From a virus: DNA of 38,906 nt. Of the stretch, positions 36,785 to 38,906 are shown in pieces; the stretch's first letter is position 1; each line of letters opens with the position of its first letter. The stretch lies in IMG/VR virus record IMGVR_UViG_3300021197_001389, positions 1-38,906 of that record. One strand, written 5' to 3'. Under the pieces are notes generated by a model. That model had not been told where the DNA came from and ran no database searches. It was given only the letters and a program-made list of their open reading frames with translations. The position numbers were made by a program, and so were the translations under genes.

Positions 36785-36792
36785 GCTGTCAA
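36764..36792 (-). promoter_or_regulatory. Possible leftward antisense promoter inside the SLGRxNI gene
   Basis: Minus strand: TTGACA (36792-36787), 17 bases, TAAACT (36769-36764). It would produce antisense RNA to the small gene at 36635-36784. The -10 box is weaker than in A to D. Confidence 0.4.
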
Positions 36793-36800
36793 GACCACCA

Positions 36801-36827
36801 AAACCCGACTTCGGTCGGGTTTTTTTA
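36801..36827 (+). terminator. Intrinsic terminator (TTCG tetraloop)
   Basis: AAACCCGAC (36801-36809), loop TTCG, GTCGGGTTT (36814-36822), with the T-run to 36826. It ends the small gene at 36635-36784. The reverse strand also has TTTT after the stem, so it could act in both directions. Confidence 0.93.
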
Positions 36828-36843
36828 TGCCCAAATCGCGCCG

Positions 36844-36872
36844 ATTTTATCACACTTTCCCTCGCTTGTCAA
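36844..36872 (-). promoter_or_regulatory. Leftward sigma70 promoter D
   Basis: Minus strand: TTGACA (36872-36867), 17 bases, TAAAAT (36849-36844). It points at the terminator hairpin at 36801-36827, so the transcript may be very short. Confidence 0.65.
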
Positions 36873-36978
36873 GGGGTTTATTGAAATTTGCCAATATATC
36901 TTAAAGTTAGGCAGTCTCTGAAACCCTGATTCCCTCGTTGATACTGCACCCGTTATAAAGCCCAGGGCAACCTGCGCC

Positions 36979-37002
36979 AGTAGTAGTATGACGATGTTTT
37001 TT
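36979..37002 (+). repeat. 27-bp repeat, degenerate copy 3
   Basis: AGTAGTAGTATGACGATG then TTTTTT: one substitution and a missing ATTA compared with copies 1 and 2. It is also preceded by GCGCC and also lies downstream of a leftward promoter (C). The surrounding stretch 36873-37251 has no gene that I can see. Confidence 0.6.
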
Positions 37003-37058
37003 AAAGTGTGCCGTGCGCCAAAGTGCGAAAACGAGGATATCCCCTACCCCACCCTGGT

Positions 37059-37087
37059 ATTATATCATAGCGGGTGATGAATGTCAA
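37059..37087 (-). promoter_or_regulatory. Leftward sigma70 promoter C
   Basis: Minus strand: TTGACA (37087-37082), 17 bases, TATAAT (37064-37059). The spacer (CACCCGCT) is shared with promoter A, and the ACCAGGGTGGGG after the -10 is shared with promoter B. Confidence 0.8.
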
Positions 37088-37217
37088 TAAATAGCTTTCG
37101 CGGGGTTGTGCGAAGTTTAGGAAAGTTTAGGGGCACCCGCGCAAGATTTGTGGCGTTTTTGGGGGAAATTTGGAGAAAACCCGCCAAAGGTCGCGTCCCG
37201 CCCCCGAGAATTAGCCA

Positions 37218-37234
37218 GCGTCATTTTATGATGC
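37218..37234. repeat. Near-palindrome upstream of the PPK2 promoter
   Basis: GCGTCAT, three bases, ATGATGC: close to the perfect palindrome at 33548-33562. It lies 17 bases upstream of the -35 box at 37252, a spacing like that at the small terminase promoter. Confidence 0.4.
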
Positions 37235-37251
37235 CCCGCGTAAAAAAGTGA

Positions 37252-37280
37252 TTGACCCGCTCATATATGCTCTGTATAAT
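37252..37280 (+). promoter_or_regulatory. Sigma70 promoter of PPK2
   Basis: TTGACC (37252-37257), 17-base spacer, TATAAT (37275-37280). AAAGGAG lies close upstream of the ATG at 37303. Confidence 0.88.
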
Positions 37281-37302
37281 ATAGGGTATAGAAAGGAGAA
37301 AA

Positions 37303-37923
37303 ATGACAAAACTAGAACTACAACAAATAGCATTAAACCAAATAGTTGAGGGAGACTTCGGCAAAGTGGCGGTAATCTTAGAAGGTAGAGATACTGCTGG
37401 TAAGACAGGTACAATTCGTGAGATAACTCACTACCTGCCAACAAGTAAGTATTCGATTTCTTTGTCAACAATGCCTAGTGCATGGGACATGGATAATTGG
37501 CTAGAGTCATGGGAAAATAAGCTACCTGGCGATAATCAAATAGTATTTTTCGACAGGAGTTGGTATAGCCGAGCCATGGTTCAGAAGATGAATGGCTGGT
37601 GTACAGATGAGCAGTATGAAGATTTCATGGCAAGAGTACTTGACTGGGAAGCTAAGCAAGACACGACTTTTATCAAGTGTTGGCTAAGCATAAGTGAGGA
37701 AGAACAAACAGCGAGAATTAACAATCGCCAAGTATCTCCTCTAACCAAGTGGAAGTTCTCACCCAATGATGCGCTGGCCCTCAGCAAGTACGACCAGATG
37801 ACACTACTGAAAGAGCGTGTGCATACAACTCTTGGAGAATGGCATAGCATTGATTACAACAACAAAGCGTCAGGTAGACTCGCCTTACTAGAAAATGTAG
37901 TAAATATTTTGAGCCAAGCGTAA
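37303..37923 (+). CDS. ppk2: Polyphosphate kinase 2 (PPK2)-family enzyme
   Basis: The 206-residue protein has a Walker A VILEGRDTAGKTGTIREI (residues about 24-41), Walker B IVFFDRSWYSRAMVQ (about 80-94), a lid region with EEEQTARINNRQVSP and LTKWKFSPNDALALSKYD. These are PPK2 motifs (typically EGRDAAGKGG, FDRSWY, EQxxR and WK-S--D). PPK2 enzymes move phosphate between polyphosphate and nucleotides, most often making NTP from NDP or NDP from NMP. It is shorter than many cellular PPK2s and lacks the N-terminal extension. The usual Gly after the P-loop Lys is Thr here. It is a single gene with its own promoter, probably expressed early. Confidence 0.9.
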   Translation: MTKLELQQIALNQIVEGDFGKVAVILEGRDTAGKTGTIREITHYLPTSKYSISLSTMPSAWDMDNWLESWENKLPGDNQIVFFDRSWYSRAMVQKMNGWCTDEQYEDFMARVLDWEAKQDTTFIKCWLSISEEEQTARINNRQVSPLTKWKFSPNDALALSKYDQMTLLKERVHTTLGEWHSIDYNNKASGRLALLENVVNILSQA

Positions 37924-37931
37924 GAAAATGA

Positions 37932-37960
37932 TTGACTTGGCTTCAAAATTAAACTATAAT
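37932..37960 (+). promoter_or_regulatory. Sigma70 promoter, near-leaderless start
   Basis: TTGACT (37932-37937), 17-base spacer, TATAAT (37955-37960). The ATG at 37967 is only six bases after the -10 box, so the transcript should start at or next to the start codon. Confidence 0.85.
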
Positions 37961-37966
37961 ATATGT

Positions 37967-38143
37967 ATGAATTGGAAAAAGATACGCAGTAAAATAGAAG
38001 TCGCACGATGGAGATGGTGTTGCACTACAAAGCTGGGTAGAAAGTGGAGTAGGCTGAGCAAACAAGATAAGTTTGTAGCCAAATTATTTACTCTCAATGC
38101 TACTTTAATGACTAGCTTACTTATATTAGGCTCAGCTTCATAA
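37967..38143 (+). CDS. Small basic membrane protein
   Basis: 58 residues: a very basic Trp-rich N-terminus (MNWKKIRSKIEVARWRWCCT) and one C-terminal hydrophobic segment (about 40-57, KLFTLNATLMTSLLILGSAS). Start placed at 37967 because the promoter's -10 box ends just before it; the longer frame from 37928 would include the promoter. No Shine-Dalgarno is seen, consistent with a leaderless mRNA. Function unknown. Confidence 0.65.
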   Translation: MNWKKIRSKIEVARWRWCCTTKLGRKWSRLSKQDKFVAKLFTLNATLMTSLLILGSAS

Positions 38144-38148
38144 AGTTC

Positions 38149-38178
38149 TTGACTTACCAATCAAATCCATTGTATAAT
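38149..38178 (+). promoter_or_regulatory. Sigma70 promoter of the HTH-protein gene
   Basis: TTGACT (38149-38154), 18-base spacer, TATAAT (38173-38178). Confidence 0.85.
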
Positions 38179-38248
38179 ATATATTATGAAATGGACAATA
38201 AAAGAAATTATAACAAATGCGAAAGCAATATTTTTGGGAGAAAATACA

Positions 38249-38575
38249 ATGGCAACAGCTAAAAATTACACAGAGGAAATGGTAGCCTCTATGACAGAAG
38301 CCTACCAAGCAAATCCTTCAAGAGACACAGTTGACTCACTAGCTCAACAGTTCGGAAAAACAACAAGAAGCATCATTGCTAAGTTGTCAAGAGAAGGTGT
38401 TTATGTAGCTCAACCTAGAACTACAAAGACTGGCGAGCCAGTAGTAAGCAAATCACAATTCGTGGTTGCTATCGAGGCTCACTTTGACACAGTTATGCCT
38501 ACACTAGTCAAAGCAGGTAAGCAAGACCTTCAAAAACTTGCAGAGGCATTAGGTCTAGAAGTTCACGCTTCCTAG
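38249..38575 (+). CDS. Small helix-turn-helix protein
   Basis: From ATG 38249, 108 residues (MATAKNYTEEMVASMTEAYQ). The segment RDTVDSLAQQFGKTTRSIIA followed by KLSREGVYV is a helix-turn-helix of the kind found in small phage regulators; the C-terminal half is helical (FDTVMPTLVKAGKQDLQKLA). GGGAG lies eight bases upstream, in the same TGGGAGAAAATA cassette used by the plus operon. A leaderless start at 38186 directly after the promoter would add 21 residues and is an alternative. Its likely role is DNA binding, possibly as a regulator or transcription factor; the target is unknown. Confidence 0.7.
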   Translation: MATAKNYTEEMVASMTEAYQANPSRDTVDSLAQQFGKTTRSIIAKLSREGVYVAQPRTTKTGEPVVSKSQFVVAIEAHFDTVMPTLVKAGKQDLQKLAEALGLEVHAS

Positions 38576-38582
38576 TTCCGAG

Positions 38583-38618
38583 TCTACCGAGAGGGGTATA
38601 AGCTACCCCTCAGAGTAG
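38583..38618 (+). other. Hairpin after the HTH-protein gene
   Basis: GAGGGGTA (38591-38598) and TACCCCTC (38604-38611) pair perfectly around TAAGC, with an outer CTAC/GTAG pair (38583-38586, 38615-38618). No T-run follows directly, so it is an intercistronic hairpin or weak terminator. Confidence 0.6.
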
Positions 38619-38659
38619 CAAATAGGTCAAACTTTTAGTAGTAAAACATAAAAAAGTTC

Positions 38660-38688
38660 TTGACAAATGGTTAAAAACCCAGTATAAT
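38660..38688 (+). promoter_or_regulatory. Sigma70 promoter near the right edge
   Basis: TTGACA (38660-38665), 17-base spacer, TATAAT (38683-38688). Confidence 0.88.
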
Positions 38689-38702
38689 ATTCATATACAA
38701 AA

Positions 38703-38906
38703 TTGAAAAAGAATAAGATTTTCAATAACGGCGACAAAGGTAAACCGAGACCACCATATATTGTGGATAAGTTCCTAAGTGATGGCGAACAGAAATATTC
38801 TCTACTATCAGCCTGTTGTCCCACAACTGACAGCTATGCTTTATGCAGCGTTTTGGATAGATACAGTATAACATCGAGCGAAAACAGCACATTTATAGTG
38901 GTAATA
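38703..38906 (+). CDS. Possible partial gene with a TTG start, cut off at the right edge
   Basis: After the promoter at 38660-38688 one forward frame stays open from a TTG at 38703 to the end of the window (68 codons). It reads LKKNKIFNNGDKGKPRPPYI, then VDKFLSDGEQKYSLLSACCP. The TTG is 15 bases past the -10 box, so the mRNA would be nearly leaderless, as with neighbouring genes. No ATG or Shine-Dalgarno is seen. I do not recognise the protein. An untranslated leader for a gene further right is the alternative. Confidence 0.4.
   Translation, partial: MKKNKIFNNGDKGKPRPPYIVDKFLSDGEQKYSLLSACCPTTDSYALCSVLDRYSITSSENSTFIVVI

Noticed and set aside
36301-37002. CRISPR array
   Set aside because: Only three copies at very uneven spacing (55 and about 620 bases), one degenerate; no Cas genes.

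Overview
The window is part of the genome of a tailed, lambda/HK97-type siphophage. It holds a full left-strand morphogenesis operon: small terminase, large terminase, portal, fused protease-capsid, connectors, tail tube, G/GT chaperones, tape measure, and the M, L, K, I and J tail-tip genes. Base composition is AT-rich. Genes overlap by 1 to 4 bases. Several proteins only make sense in an outer-membrane host: a CsgG-type lipoprotein, CsgF, and a beta-barrel protein with a signal peptide. The host is therefore a Gram-negative bacterium. The overall style (runs of very small Lys-rich genes, auxiliary metabolic genes) resembles uncultured marine phages, but that is an inference from style. No integrase, tRNA, CRISPR array, DNA polymerase or clear endolysin was seen.

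Layout. Positions 1-21145 (minus) hold the structural and packaging genes, ending with the tail-tip J gene that runs off the left edge. Strong intrinsic terminators sit just after the major capsid gene and just after the tail-tube gene. Positions 21148-24048 (minus) hold small genes: a pair of related decoration-like proteins, a Gcw_chp-type outer-membrane protein, holin-like membrane peptides and four very basic peptides. Positions 24126-30375 (minus) hold the most unusual block: CsgF, CsgG, two curlin-repeat proteins, a FecR-domain protein and a CHASE2 adenylate cyclase, led by two small membrane proteins. Positions 30375-32951 (minus) hold iron and Fe-S genes: an A-type carrier, a sulfotransferase-like protein, IscU and two related Fe(II)/2OG oxygenase-like proteins. 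The small terminase (33036-33497) lies at the head of this whole leftward unit and has a consensus promoter.

Positions 33555-33935 are a non-coding divergent control region with 32-bp direct repeats. Positions 33936-36155 (plus) form a compact operon of six genes: two small membrane proteins, two small unknown proteins, a DEDD exonuclease and a HAD phosphatase. Most junctions carry a perfect hairpin and then a conserved TGGGAGAAA ribosome-binding cassette. Positions 36156-37302 are mostly non-coding. They hold strong terminators, Fur-box-like palindromes, 27-bp repeats, one small gene and at least four leftward consensus sigma70 promoters with no leftward gene beneath them. Positions 37303-38906 (plus) hold separately promoted genes: PPK2 polyphosphate kinase, a small membrane protein, an HTH protein and a cut-off open frame.

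How it may work together (inference). The phage seems to bring its own curli-like (type VIII) export pore and amyloid-repeat substrates, with a periplasmic sensor and a cAMP-making enzyme beside them. It also brings Fe-S scaffold proteins, which could load the cysteine cluster seen in its own tail-tip L protein, and a PPK2 that could adjust nucleotide pools using host polyphosphate.
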